A DNA stretch of 64,000 nt, taken from NCBI GenBank assembly GCA_013180625.2, contig SNVD02004792.1:1-64000 (forward strand), in the 5' to 3' direction. The translations under genes were made by a program, and so were the position numbers. Within the stretch, counting starts at the first letter, position 1; each line of letters begins with the position of its first letter. The stretch is from Boswellia sacra (taxonomy: Eukaryota; Streptophyta; Magnoliopsida; Sapindales; Burseraceae). Shown piece by piece: positions 9,845 to 20,057 of the stretch. The notes under the pieces are model-generated. The model had not been told where the DNA came from and did not search any database. It was given only the letters and a program-made list of their open reading frames with translations.

Positions 9845-11859
9845 TACAGATACTTGATTTTTTAGGCTCGATGATGAGGTGAAGATGAATGTCGAGTAAT
9901 AGAAATGATCGAAATGCCCTTGGAAGCAAAAGGAAGAAAGGTGAGAAGAAACTGACCAAAAGCTTTGAAAACTGACACATAACTTTGAAAAATCGCAGAA
10001 AGTAATCCAGGAGGAATCTAATGATAACTCATATACCGTTATGAAGCTACAGATGTCTAATTTTCACAAAATTTTATAGATCACAAATTAGAGTTGCACT
10101 CAAAGAGTTACGCATGATCAAACCGCTGAAGGTAGGAAGAGACTACATTGAAAAAAAATGCAAAATCGAAGGGTTTGGTGGGCCATAGTCGGAATTGTCC
10201 CACCATTGGCTGACAGTCCACCCACTGTCGACTGGTGGTTCTCACACAACTGATCGACTGTCCTCCCCTCATTTTTGGAAAATTACATTAATAACCTTCC
10301 ATTTTTATTTTTTCTTTCCTTTTTTCAACTTAGCCCTCAACTATATAAACACCCCATCTCCTCACTTTTGAAGACACATTGAAATCCTCTTTTCTCCCTC
10401 TTGAAGACACAATTGAGAATTCAAGGAGTCTTTTCTAGTTTAATATTTTTAGGTGTTCTATTACTCTAAACCTAGAAAAGGTACATCTTGAGAGCAGCTC
10501 TCTCTTCTCTCTCCTCTTTTCTTTTCTTTTTTTTTTTTTTTTTTTGCTTAGAATTAAGCATGTTTAGGTTTTATTTTGCTTAGAATGAGCATATTTAAGA
10601 TTTATTTTGATGCTTAGGAGCATGATTAGGATTTTATGAATTGTTTAACCCTTTCTTTGTTGCGTAAGATGGAAATGCTTGTCAAGGTAAGTCATCTTTC
10701 TCTCGTTTATCTAGAAACATGATTAAGAGTTTATTTTCTTTACGAATGCCTTAGAATCATGTTTAGGAGTTCATGATTAGAATCATTCTAGGAAGACTTA
10801 TGATTTTTGAAGCATGCTACGAGATATTATAGAATAGGTAAGAAATATCGTGTTTACCCTTGAGTGGTTGAATTGAACTAGAATAGCCAGGTTTGATATT
10901 TATTGATTGAATTAGGCTAGAATTGCCATGATTAGGCTAGAAATGTCATGATAATATAAATTGTTATGAATTATGCTAGAATAGTAATGGGTAGAATTAC
11001 CATGATAGAATTATCTAGGTAAAATTGCCATGATTTTAGTTTATGGCTTTAATTAGACTTTTTGTTGATTGATATGAATGAATGTATGAATATGCCATGC
11101 TTAGAAATATAATTGAATAATTTTACGATATCATAAGTGATGGTGGACTCACATTGATGGTGAGAAACCATTACTTAGAATAATTTAATGTATGTATGAA
11201 TTTATGCCATGAAGAGGCTTGATAAGCATTGAATAGACTCACATATGATGGTTAGAAATTCATAATTTATTGAGTCTCAAATTAATTTGATTAGGTTCAG
11301 TGTTTAATATGCATGAATATGCCTTGATATGAATGAATGAACGTTATATATGAAGTGTTAAAAGTAGAATTTACTTCATTTGTTGAATAACAAAATTGTT
11401 GTAATCTTTCTCTCATTCGCCCATGTTTGAAAGGGAATGTTATCTTTTCTCCTCACCTTCTTCTATGTATGAATATACAACTACCATGATTGAAAATTAC
11501 CTTATTTGTTTAATAAAGATAAAATTAGAAATGTGTGTATAAAATGAACAATTTAGGTGGATTGTATAACAACTTAAGCTATTCTTATTTGCTATACGCT
11601 AGTAGAGGCTAGATTTTGATTCGAGCGAGACAATTGGTTCGCACCTAACTTTTCGAACCCATTTCTGAAGGGATGAGGGTAGTTTAGTTCTCGAAGTGAG
11701 GGATTGGATTACCATCATTCATTTTTCGAATAGAAAATGGGACGACGACTCCATTCTCTAGACATGCCCATAGCTTATTTATGTCCCCTTAAGTCTTGAA
11801 AAAGGTTTTGACACAGTATTGTGCTCGCAAACACTCTGACGGGATGAAAGCCCTATTCA
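9845..11859 (+). mobile_element. Tat-family LTR A (about 2.0 kb)
   Basis: It opens TACAGATACTTGATTTTTTA (TGTAGATACTGGATTTTTTA in LTR B) and ends CCCTATTCA; ends were set by comparing three copies (A, B at 27118-29011, C at 43408-45363). It contains a hairpin-prone segment (10190-10270), repeated 'gctagaattgccatg' motifs (10870-11030), and poly(T) at 10523-10545. By eye A and B differ often, so both are old. The first base has changed from TG to TA. No PBS follows, so the 5' leader and gag of copy 2 were lost at this border. Confidence 0.75.
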
Positions 11860-11871
11860 TAACTGGGCTAA

Positions 11872-12235
11872 TTGAAGTGATGACTGAGTTCATGGCCCTT
11901 GACATTCCTGTCACTTTTACTGCTTTGTTAGGTCGAGCATGGTTCCATCCACTTGGCAGAGTTCCTTCCCCTTTGCATCAAAGGATTTGCTTCAACATGG
12001 ATGGAAAGATAATGACTATCTATGTTGTTTCAACGATTGCACCCACTACTTTGAGTATGAAGGTTTTCATGTAGCCATGATTGACGAGGTTAGTTCAATT
12101 ATTGCTAAAATAATGAAGAAGCAAGGATTCTTGCTAGGAACTGGGCTTAGGAAGAATAGAAGTGGTCTACCATCCTTTCCAAACTTCAAAGGCCAAACTA
12201 CTAGAAGAAGGTTGGTTAGGCTATGTGTTCGATGA
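11872..12235 (+). pseudogene. Tat protease C-terminal part
   Basis: The frame (open 11796-12074, then shifting to 11939-12235) reads DIPVTFTALLGRAWFHPLG and VPSPLHQRICFNMDGK, the end of the aspartic protease domain of Tat-type polyproteins (usual form LLGRPWIH..GAVPSSLHQ). The catalytic DSG/DTG part lies upstream and is missing, so no active protease could be made. The enzyme cleaves Gag-Pol in the particle. Its position right after LTR A shows the 5' truncation. Confidence 0.75.
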
Positions 12236-12395
12236 AGATGGAGAAGTTGAGCCCAAGAAGGAGAAAAATCATCAAGTTTGTCAATGATACGAAGTATGTG
12301 AGAGCTATTGAACCATGGGTTTACAATTGAATATTGAAGTTTGGTTTGAAATTTTCAAGGATATCCTTTAAGCCGAAATCTCTAAGAGGAATAAC

Positions 12396-13505
12396 TTGAC
12401 TAAGGAGATGAAAAATATGAAGATCAACGAAGAGAAGCTTTCGGAGCCACCAATGGACCCGTCTGTTAACCTTGCTGCTTTCATTGAAGAAGGGATCAAG
12501 GATGTCTACTATGAGGATATATTTGCGCCTGATGAAGAAGACATTATATATGTTTCCAAGTTTAATGCAATGAAAAATCAATTTGTTTACTTATGTGATG
12601 TCCTTTTTGATGGAACTATGCATGAAAATTGGCATTTCATTGGCATATTTGGCATTAATCTTATTCAAACTCATGACATTAATCTTGGTGCAATTGAAAA
12701 ACCCAAGAACATATGCATTGCACTTGATACAACTCCTAAAAAGAGAGAGAGATTTGAAAAATCACTAAAGAAACATGAGGAAGTCTTCCCCTGATCTTAT
12801 GATAACATGCCTGGAATCGATAGAAGTATCACTGAGCATACGATTCCAACATATCCTCACATGAAGCCAGTCAAGCAAAAGTTGAGGAGGTTGAGACCAG
12901 ATCAAGCAAGAAGTCTCCAAGCATATTGAAGTCAAGTTTCTAAATGTGGTGGAATATCCAGAATAGTTAGTCAATAGTAATGTGTTAGTAGACAACGTCA
13001 TTACCAATGTGATATTCTCTTTTGCAGATGGGTTTTCTAGTTACAACGAGATAATGATGGCCAATAAAGACAAGATGAAAATAGCCTTCATTACGGAGTG
13101 GGAAACCTCCTATTATAAGGTGATGCCCTTCAGATTGAAGAATGTAGGGGCAACCTACCAATGAATGGCAATGACGTTCTTTCATGATATGATGCACAAG
13201 GAGATAGAAGTCTATGTAGAAGACATGATTGCAAAGTCTGAGACTCGAGATGGTCACTTTGAAGCATTAGACAGATTCTTAGAAAGGGTGAAGAAGTACA
13301 AGCTGCAACTAAATCCAAAAAAGTATGTTTTGGAGTCACCTCAGGGAAGTTGATGGAGTTCGTAGCTGGCAAGGTAGGGATAGAGGTAGATCTCGATAAA
13401 GTCAAGGCAATTACGAAGATGCCATCGCCCAAGATGAAGAAATAAGTTGAAGGGTTTCTTGGAAAGATCCAATATACCAGTTGATTTATCACCAAGTTGA
13501 CAACC
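12396..13505 (+). pseudogene. Tat reverse transcriptase, broken
   Basis: Pieces in frame order are 12396-12794 (linker and N-terminal RT, ending KHEEVFP), then TIPTYPHMKPVKQKLRR near 12840, then 12982-13353 with FSFADGFSSYNEI, an AFIT..E-type block, VMPFRLKNVGATYQ and YVEDMIAKS. Two defects matter. Between YPE (about 12962) and LVDN (about 12990) some 30 residues usual in this domain are absent, and the catalytic YVDD motif reads YVED. Stops at about 12795, 12964 and 13162 add to this. RT copies element RNA into DNA in the cytoplasmic particle; this copy cannot. The family call is firm from the FHDMMHKEIEVYV context typical of Tat. Confidence 0.85.
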
Positions 13506-13544
13506 ATTTGTGCACCGATATTCAGGCTTCTAAAGAAGGATTAG

Positions 13545-13965
13545 CCAGTGATGTGGAATGATCAGTGCCAAGAAGCATTTGAGAAGATTAAGAAGTATTT
13601 ACAGAATCCACCAGTTTTGAGACTGCCGAAACCTAACAAGAATCTGATTCTCTACTTGGCTCTTGGGGAGGAAGCCATCGGTGCTATGCTGGCACAAAAA
13701 GATGAGAATGGTATGGAACATGCCATTTGCTATCTTAGCAAGAAGTTGTTGCCATACAAGATAAAGTACAATTACGTGGAAAAGACGTGCTTAGCCATGG
13801 TATGGCTCTCAAAGAAGTTGAGACATTATTTTCAGTCTTATATGATTAAGGCTATTTCGAAGGAAGACCCGATGAAATATCTTTATGAAGCACCATTAAT
13901 AGTGGGGAAGCTAGCAAAATGGCTAGTTTAGTTGTTAGAATTTGACATTGAGTATATCACTAATA
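13545..13965 (+). pseudogene. Tat RNase H (first, retroviral-type)
   Basis: The open frame 13548-13931 (127 residues) reads WNDQCQEAFEKIKKYL, PKPNKNLILYLALGEEAIGA and AICYLSKKLLPYKIKYNYVEK, the RT-connection/RNase H region of Ty3/gypsy pol. The first catalytic Asp of this fold (usually YL.as..a) is replaced in the LYLALGEEAIG segment, as is common in Tat elements where this RNase H is degenerate. It ends in a stop at 13929. Confidence 0.7.
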
Positions 13966-14084
13966 AGGTGGTGAAAGAAGGAATAGTTGCAAAATTCTTG
14001 GCCATGAATTCGGTTGACGATGATGAACCATAGGAGTTAGATTCTCTTGAAGAACATCTAAGAGTAATCTCGGTAGTATGATGG

Positions 14085-14510
14085 AGGATGTTTTTTGATG
14101 GAGCTGTCAATAGAAATGGTGCTAGAATAGGAGTTATTCTAGTATCACCAACTGAAGAAGTCATTCCCTTCATTAAGAAGTTAGAGTTTAGAGTTACTAA
14201 CAACATGGCTGAGTATGAAGTCTGTGTCTTTGGGTTAGAAATCGTGATTTTGATGGACATCGATGAAATAGAAGTGTTGGGAGGTTCGAAGTTAATCATC
14301 TCTCAAACCAATGAAGATTGGGATTTAAGGGAAGGAAGGTTAAAACTATATCTAAAGCACATCAGAAGACAAATTGGGAGGCTCAAGCAGTGTAACTTCA
14401 CCCATCTTCCCAAAAATGAGAATCAGATGGCTGACGTTTTAGCTTCTTTGGTATTAGTTTGGGTAAGTACTCAAGAGCTATTGGTGAGGCCAATAGTGAT
14501 ATCATAAGCA
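14085..14510 (+). pseudogene. Tat second RNase H (archaeal-type, aRNH)
   Basis: The open frame 14088-14507 (139 residues) starts MFFDGAVNRNGARIGVILVS, then NNMAEYEVCVFGLE, and ends HLPKNENQMADVLASL. The spaced Asp (FFDGA), Glu (AEYE) and Asp (ADVLA) fit an RNase H catalytic set. A second RNase H of this type after the retroviral one is a diagnostic trait of the Tat lineage. This is one of the longest unbroken pieces of copy 2. A stop just before it (near 14080) separates it from the first RNase H. Confidence 0.82.
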
Positions 14511-14579
14511 TGGGGTCCTTGCTACATGGAACCCTATGTAATGGAAGTCAAAGTTGATGAGAAGCTATGATTCTATGAT

Positions 14580-14926
14580 TTGAAGAGATACTTAGAAGGA
14601 AGAATTTTGCCAGATGGGGCTAGTGAGAAAGACAGAGCAGTATTACAAAAGTTGGCCTTACAATTTACTTGTCATCAAGGAATGATGTACAAAAGAACGC
14701 TAGAAAGGATACAATTGAGATGTGTTGATGAGAAGGAAGCAAGAAGGCTTATGAAAGAAATCCATAGTAGTGTATACGGGCCATACATGAATGGCTGATC
14801 GATGCTAGCAAGGTAGACAGATTATATCCCATTTGTGAAAACATGTCATCCATGCCAAATCAATGGAAATTTGATTCGCCAACCACCCTTGAAGCTACGA
14901 GGAATGATAGCATTATGGTCTTTTAC
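14580..14926 (+). pseudogene. Tat integrase N-terminal part, interrupted by copia I
   Basis: 14580-14798 encodes the linker and zinc-binding start (QFTCHQGMMYKRT, then EIHSSVYGPYMNG); after a stop the frame continues with CHPCQINGNLIRQPP and GMIALWSFT. His and Cys pairs of the HHCC finger can be recognised. The reading is cut at 14926 by the 3' LTR of copia I and resumes at 21785 after the target duplication TTTAC. Integrase joins element cDNA to host DNA in the nucleus. Confidence 0.8.
14922..14926. repeat. Target site duplication TTTAC, left
   Basis: TTTAC immediately precedes the LTR start TGTTGACCC and recurs at 21785-21789 right after the other LTR end GGGCTAACA. This five-base match defines a single insertion event. 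Confidence 0.9.
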
Positions 14927-16660
14927 TGTTGACCCAGGTATGGCAACCCAAGAGGGGGGGTGAATTGGGTTTTTATTTATCAAAATAGATTTATAAAACT
15001 TTTCTTGAAAGATCAAAATTAGTTCACTCTTTCTTTGAGAATAAAGGTGAAGAAGATGAAATTAAAAGTTATTAAAGATGCAATCAAGAGAATACAATAA
15101 TGAACAATCACAAGTGCAAGTAAATATAAAGAGATAGGGATAGAGAGAGTGCAAACTCAATTTACGTGGTTCGGCAAACCTTGCCTACGTCCACGGGCTC
15201 CTAGCTCCACGAGCTAAACGTTCCACTAAGTTGTAGAAATCTTTACAACTTGCTTGATGAACAACCTCACCAAGACTTTTTCTTCAACTCGTGATAACAC
15301 CACACCAAGAGTTCTTCTTGATGAACAACCTCACCAAGGCAACTTCCTTCAACCCTTGATAACACCACACCAAGAGTTCTTCTTGATGAACAACCTCACC
15401 AAGGCAACTTCCTTCAATCTTGATAACACACAACAAGAGTTCTCTCAAGGATAACTATTATCCTTTACAATAATATCTCACTCTCACCACAATACAAGAA
15501 CAAAGATAATTTTTACAACAAAGTATAACTCTCTTCAAAGAGTAGATAAAGAATATAAAAGCTCTCTAGACTTGATATTTCTCTTGTTTTTTACTTGATA
15601 GATGCTTCTCTTGCTCTTCTTGAATGCATGGGAGAATGGCTCCTTTTATAGGAAAATGAGATGAACTTAATCAAGTGAAGACACCATCTCCAAATTTTCT
15701 GCCCACCATAAAAACCGTAATCTTGTCTGCCATTTTTGTCAATGTTCCGTTTGAAATTTGAAAATCTGTAAAACATAAAAGATCTGCACATTTGAATAAT
15801 CTTTCCAACGCATCAATAATCAAGTCATTTGGATATCTGTAGCTCAAGATATGACCAAAAAACTATTCAGTGCTCATGTGACTTGATTTTTCTTTCTTGT
15901 GTCAGTCCACCAAATTGAATGATAATTCTATCAGCCTTCCGTTTGAAATTTGAATTTCTTCAAAACATAAAAGATCTGCATATTTGAATAATCTTTCAAA
16001 ACATTAAGATTCAAAGAATTTGGATATCTCTATCTTAAGATATGGCCAAAACACCATTCGGTGCTCATGTGAGTTGATTTTTCTTCTTTGTGTCAGTCCA
16101 CCGAATTGCATGTCAATTATGTCGGCCTTCTGTTTGAAATTTGAATTTTTTCAAAACATATGAAATGTTTCTCATTAAGTCATCTTTCCAATGCCGTAAG
16201 AATCAAGTCATTTTGATTTTTCTAGCTCAAGATATGTTCAAAGGAGTATTCGGTGCTCATGTCAGCTGCTTCCATTTGTCTTTCAACTTGCATAATGATT
16301 TGGACAACCTTGCTCTTGAAATTTGAATTTCATTAAAACATATGAAATGTTATAAATTGAGTAAGCTTTCTAAAGGCTCAAGAATCACATCATTTGGATA
16401 TTTGTAGAGATATATATGACCAATTGATTGAACATTGCTCATGTGTCACATTCCTTGAGTCAATCCTTGTTCTTAAACTTTGGTGCCTTTAACATGTAGT
16501 CTTCTCCTTATCTTCAACACTTCATTTTAATAAGCCTCTTCTTGATTTTAAAATTATTTCAATGATCTTACTCTTGCACATAAATAAACATGTTAGTAAA
16601 TCTCCATTAATCAATGTGTATTGTTATCATCAAAATTATCATGTAGCCTTAGGGCTAACA
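14927..16660 (-). mobile_element. Copia I 3' LTR (left)
   Basis: Plus-strand ends TGTTGACCC and GGGCTAACA. It contains three units of a 65-bp repeat (15253-15440), four degenerate units of about 185 bp around TTTGAAATTTGAA (15740-16340), and TTTTATAGGAAAATGAG near 15653, whose complement includes a possible promoter element. The outward edge abuts target duplication TTTAC and the inward edge abuts the polypurine tract. Confidence 0.93.
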
Positions 16661-16971
16661 ATCTCCCCCTTTTTGATGATGACAAACCATTGATTGCTTT
16701 AAAATATAATATAAAATCAAGAATGAAAATAAAATCAACAATAAGCAAAAAGAAAGCAATTGTTATGAATATAAGCAAACCATCCAAACCATCCATTTCT
16801 CCCCCTTTTGTTATCATCAAAAAGATGTAGTCAAATTAATTACTCCCCCTAAATATTCTCCCCCTTAACATATGCTACCATTTAAAGATTATCATATAAA
16901 AGAAAAATTAAGACATATCCAACATAACTACTTCTCTTCTTATTATGCAAAATATATCTTGACTAAGGGGT
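16661..16971 (-). other. Copia I post-pol region with several polypurine runs
   Basis: The minus strand next to the LTR reads AAAAAGGGGGAGAT (16661-16675), the primary PPT. Further AAAAGGGGGAGAA and AAGGGGGAGAATA runs lie at about 16798-16810 and 16840-16866. No coding frame is seen. Element II has the same layout at 53295-53541. Confidence 0.75.
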
Positions 16972-18066
16972 TTAGTCATATTTAGGTCTATAGACTAATT
17001 CCCAAACTTGATTTCTCTCAAATTGGTTCAATTCTTCTTGCATAGCCAAAATCCAACTTTCCTCATTTTTGGCTTCTTTAAAAGATTTTGGTTCAAATTG
17101 AGAGACAAATGCAAAATGATTACAAAAGTTCCTAAAAGAAGATCTATTTCTCATACCTTGTGATGGTTCACCAATAATGAGATCTTTTAGGGTGAGCTTT
17201 GCATACCTCCATTCCTTTGGTAATTCTTGGGAAGAATCATTTACTTTCTCAAGCTTTTCTTGTTGAAGTTGTAAATCATCTTGACTCTTTTCATCAAGCC
17301 TTGATTCCTTGATTTGCCTTTCTACCTCAACAATATCATCATCTAAATTCTTTGAAGAAATAACATTAGTTTAATCAAATTCAACATGCATAGATTCTTC
17401 AATAGTAAGAGTCTTTTTGTTAAAAACTCTATATGCTTTACTATGGTTGGAGCAGCCAACAAAAATTCCAACATCGCTTTTTGCATCAAATTTTCCAAGG
17501 TTATCCTTGGTGTTTAAAATAAAACATTTACATCCAAAAACTTTAAAAAATCCAATGTTGGGTTTCTTCCTTTCCAAAGTTCATAAGGAGTTTTCTTTAT
17601 TAAAGCTCTAATATGGACTCTATTGATTATAAAGCATGCGGTATTAACGGCTTTGGCCCAAAAATATTTTGGAAAATTATTTTCAAGTAACATGGTCCTA
17701 GCCATTTCTTGGATAATCCTATTTTTCCTCTCAACAACACCATTTTGTTGTGGAGTTCTAGGTGCGGAAAAATTATGTTCAAAACCATTTTCACCACAAA
17801 GATTTTCAAACGCGACATTGTCTACTTCACCACCATGATCACTTCTAATGGATACAATAGAAGGCCCTTTTTGATTTTGGACTCTTTTTGTAAATTTTGA
17901 AAAAGCTTGTATGGCCTCATTTTTAGTTTTCAAGAATAATACCCAAGTGAATCTTGAATAATCATCCACAATAACAAAAACATAATACTTTCCACCAAGG
18001 CTTTGAGTTCTTGATGGTCCAAATAAATCCAAATGAAGTAATTATAGAGGTTTATTTGTTGAAATA
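16972..18066 (-). pseudogene. Copia I integrase and start of RT, truncated
   Basis: 18032-17514 encodes the integrase core: DLFGPSRTQ (first Asp), IRSDHGGEV (second Asp) and PQQNGVVERKNR (Glu), followed by the linker KTPYELWKGR. 17577-17371 continues in another frame ([19 protein letters not shown]). 17154-16972 holds the first RT residues ([20 protein letters not shown]) and then ends at a deletion. All three integrase catalytic residues are present, but a frameshift near 17515 and the RT loss make it defective. Integrase would act on element cDNA in the nucleus. Confidence 0.88.
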
Positions 18067-18520
18067 AATTTCTTTTTGTTTAAAAGAAGTTCTCACTTGT
18101 TTTCCAAATTGACAAGCATCACAAATCTTATCCTATTCAAATTTTATTTTTGGAAGACCATCAACTAAATCATTTTTAGAAATTTTTGAAATTGTGTCCA
18201 TGCTAGCATGACCTAACCTTCTATGCCATAACCAAGCATCATGATTAACAATGAAACAATTTTATACATGATCATTAACATCAATATCAATTGTATAAAT
18301 ATTACCACATCTATTACCAACAAATAATGTCTTATTGTTACTAACATCCTTAATCACACATCAATTAGGCTCAAAAGCAACAAAATACCCCTTATCACAC
18401 AATTGACTAATGCTAATCAAATCATGTTTCAAACCATGAACAAGCAAAACATCTTTAATAATAGGTGAAGAAGGGTTACCAATATCACCTGTCCGATTAC
18501 CCTTCCTTTGGCATTATCAC
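18067..18520 (-). pseudogene. Copia I protease/pre-integrase zinc region, decayed
   Basis: On the minus strand this region matches element II 56502-56137 (gag-pre-integrase: FGDNAKG, KHDLISSSQLCDKGY, LWHRRLG). Several stops and a small deletion near 18490 break it in element I. The His/Cys finger binds zinc in intact elements. Confidence 0.7.
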
Positions 18521-19147
18521 CGAAGGTCACATATCCTCCGTTCTTCATGATTAATCTTGAAAATTTGGAGGCATCTCCGGTCATATGCCTTGAGCATCCA
18601 CTATCTAAGTACCACTTGTGTTTGCCACTCCTTTGTCTCTACAATCAACATTCAAGGAGTAACTTTTTGGTACACAAAAGTTCTTGGGTCCTTGGGGGTT
18701 AGTTTTGGTACTTTTTGGAACCCATATTTGTTTCAAATTAGGATTTCTCTTAATATAGCAAGAATACACTTTGTGTCCTTTTCTTCCACAATAAGTACAT
18801 GAATGATTAGGATTATTCCTAGAAGATGCATGAGCAAAATAATTTTTAAAATACTTTTGATTTTTATGAGTTTTATATCCTAAACCTCTTTTATCAAAAA
18901 CACCTTGGTTTTAACATAGAATTCAAATTTTTTGTGCTTTTTGTAAAACTATCAACAATATTTCTTAAGTCATTATTTTCCTTTTTCAAAATAACATTTT
19001 CTTTCTCTAATTTATCAAAATCCTTTTGTTTTAAAATCTCATTTTTAGTTTTTAAAAAATGTATTTGACTTTCCAAACTTTAAAAATCTTTTTGCTTTAA
19101 AATTTCATTTTCATTTTCTAAAGCTTCATTTATTTCTACCAACTCTT
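18521..19147 (-). pseudogene. Copia I gag C-terminal coiled-coil region, broken
   Basis: A minus-strand frame at 19076-18894 reads LEKENVILKKENNDLRNIVD, a Leu/Lys/Glu-rich coiled coil; the corresponding part of element II (57194-56877) is longer. The CCHC finger found in element II near 57405-57450 is absent here because of a deletion near 19345. Stops at 19080 and 18910 interrupt the frame. Confidence 0.65.
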
Positions 19148-20002
19148 CTAATTGAGATAACATGATTTTTGACTTCTTTTTGAAAGCATTGATTTTTGAA
19201 TTTTGTTTATCAACTTGCACATGTAAATTTTGAATGCTTCAAGTAATTCATCATATGAAAGCTTAGGATCATGGTTTAGAATACTTATCTCATTTCTCTT
19301 AAAGCCATGAAGCACATGTTGCCACTTTGCAATCTCTTCTTCATTCTCCTTCAAGGTGATTTCATGAGTCATGAGAGAACCCATAAGTTCTTCTAATGGT
19401 AGTTTGGTGAGGTCCTTTGCTTCTTGAATTGCCGTCACCTTTGGCTCCCAAGATTTTGGTAGACACCTAAGAATCTTTCTCACCATTTCAACATTAGAAT
19501 AAGATTTACCAAGAGATTTCAAACTATTAATAATATCCGTAAATCTAGTAAACATTTCAGAAATTGATTCATCCGATTTCATCTTAAAAAACTCATAACT
19601 ATGAACTAGCATACTAATTTTGGATTCTTTAACTTGACTAGTTCCTTCATGAGTTACTTCAAGTGTGTGCCATATTTCTTGTGCCGTAGAACAAGTAGAT
19701 ATTCTATTAAACTCATTTCTATCTAGAGCACAATACAACACATTCATAGCTTTAGCATTCAAACTCAATTTTTTTTTATCATCTTCACTAAACTCTTTAG
19801 GTTCTTTAAGCATGCATTCCCCATTTTCAATTTTGGTAGGAACAAAAGGTCCTTCCAAAACAATAGACCACAAATCATAATCAAAAGATTTCAAGAAAAT
19901 ACTCATTCTAGTTTTCCAATAAGAGTAATCACTTCCATTAAAAAATGGAGGTCTAGAGATAGAAAGTCCCTCAACATATGAAGTTGAATTAAAAGTTGCC
20001 AT
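19148..20002 (-). CDS. Copia I gag (UBN2-type), N-terminal 284 residues
   Basis: The open frame starts MATFNSTSYVEGLS and reads PPFFNGSDYSYWKTRMSIFL, TCSTAQEIWHTLEVTHEGTS, LVHSYEFFKMKSDESISEMF, LPKSWEPKVTAIQEAKDL and LEELMGSLMTHEI, the typical plant copia gag (UBN2 / DUF4219) order. Gag forms the cytoplasmic particle and packages element RNA. It lies 40 bases after the PBS, so the first ATG is a credible start. After residue about 235 the frame enters a deletion junction and ends early at 19148 in the coiled-coil part without a zinc knuckle, so the protein is shortened and differs at its end from an intact gag. It is the best preserved frame of this element. Confidence 0.85.
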   Translation of the reverse strand: MATFNSTSYVEGLSISRPPFFNGSDYSYWKTRMSIFLKSFDYDLWSIVLEGPFVPTKIENGECMLKEPKEFSEDDKKKLSLNAKAMNVLYCALDRNEFNRISTCSTAQEIWHTLEVTHEGTSQVKESKISMLVHSYEFFKMKSDESISEMFTRFTDIINSLKSLGKSYSNVEMVRKILRCLPKSWEPKVTAIQEAKDLTKLPLEELMGSLMTHEITLKENEEEIAKWQHVLHGFKRNEISILNHDPKLSYDELLEAFKIYMCKLINKIQKSMLSKRSQKSCYLN

Positions 20003-20043
20003 AGCTCAAAAATCGATTAAGATTTAAAAAATTGAGCAACCTT

Positions 20044-20055
20044 GCTCTGATACCA
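20044..20055 (-). promoter_or_regulatory. Primer binding site, initiator tRNA-Met (copia I)
   Basis: TGGTATCAGAGC on the minus strand lies two bases inside the 5' LTR end and complements the 3' end of plant initiator tRNA-Met, which primes minus-strand cDNA. Confidence 0.93.
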
Positions 20056-20057
20056 CT

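Larger units (their letters stand above)
4625..11859 (+). mobile_element. Tat-lineage Ty3/gypsy copy 1: 3' internal region plus LTR
   Basis: This stretch aligns by eye with about 23700-29011: the same GGCAAAAATTAGAGCATG opening, the same minisatellites, polypurine tract and LTR. It lacks gag and pol; only the post-integrase part (4625-9844) and one LTR (9845-11859) remain, cut at the left by the LTR ending at 4624. Lineage is assigned from copy 2, whose pol carries a second, archaeal-type RNase H. The main cargo is an antisense gene with a plant mobile domain (6050-8145), absent except for its last exon in copy 2. Confidence 0.75.

Noticed and set aside
15254..15454. Open frame of repeated MMNNLTKTF-like units, and its counterparts at 20371-20595, 51973-52299 and 58693-58905
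   Set aside because: They are translations of the 65-bp repeat inside the copia LTRs and appear on both strands in different frames; no protein is implied.
14927..16660. Left LTR of copia I as a solo LTR
   Set aside because: PPT, gag-pol remnants, PBS, a second LTR and matching TTTAC show it is part of a full element.
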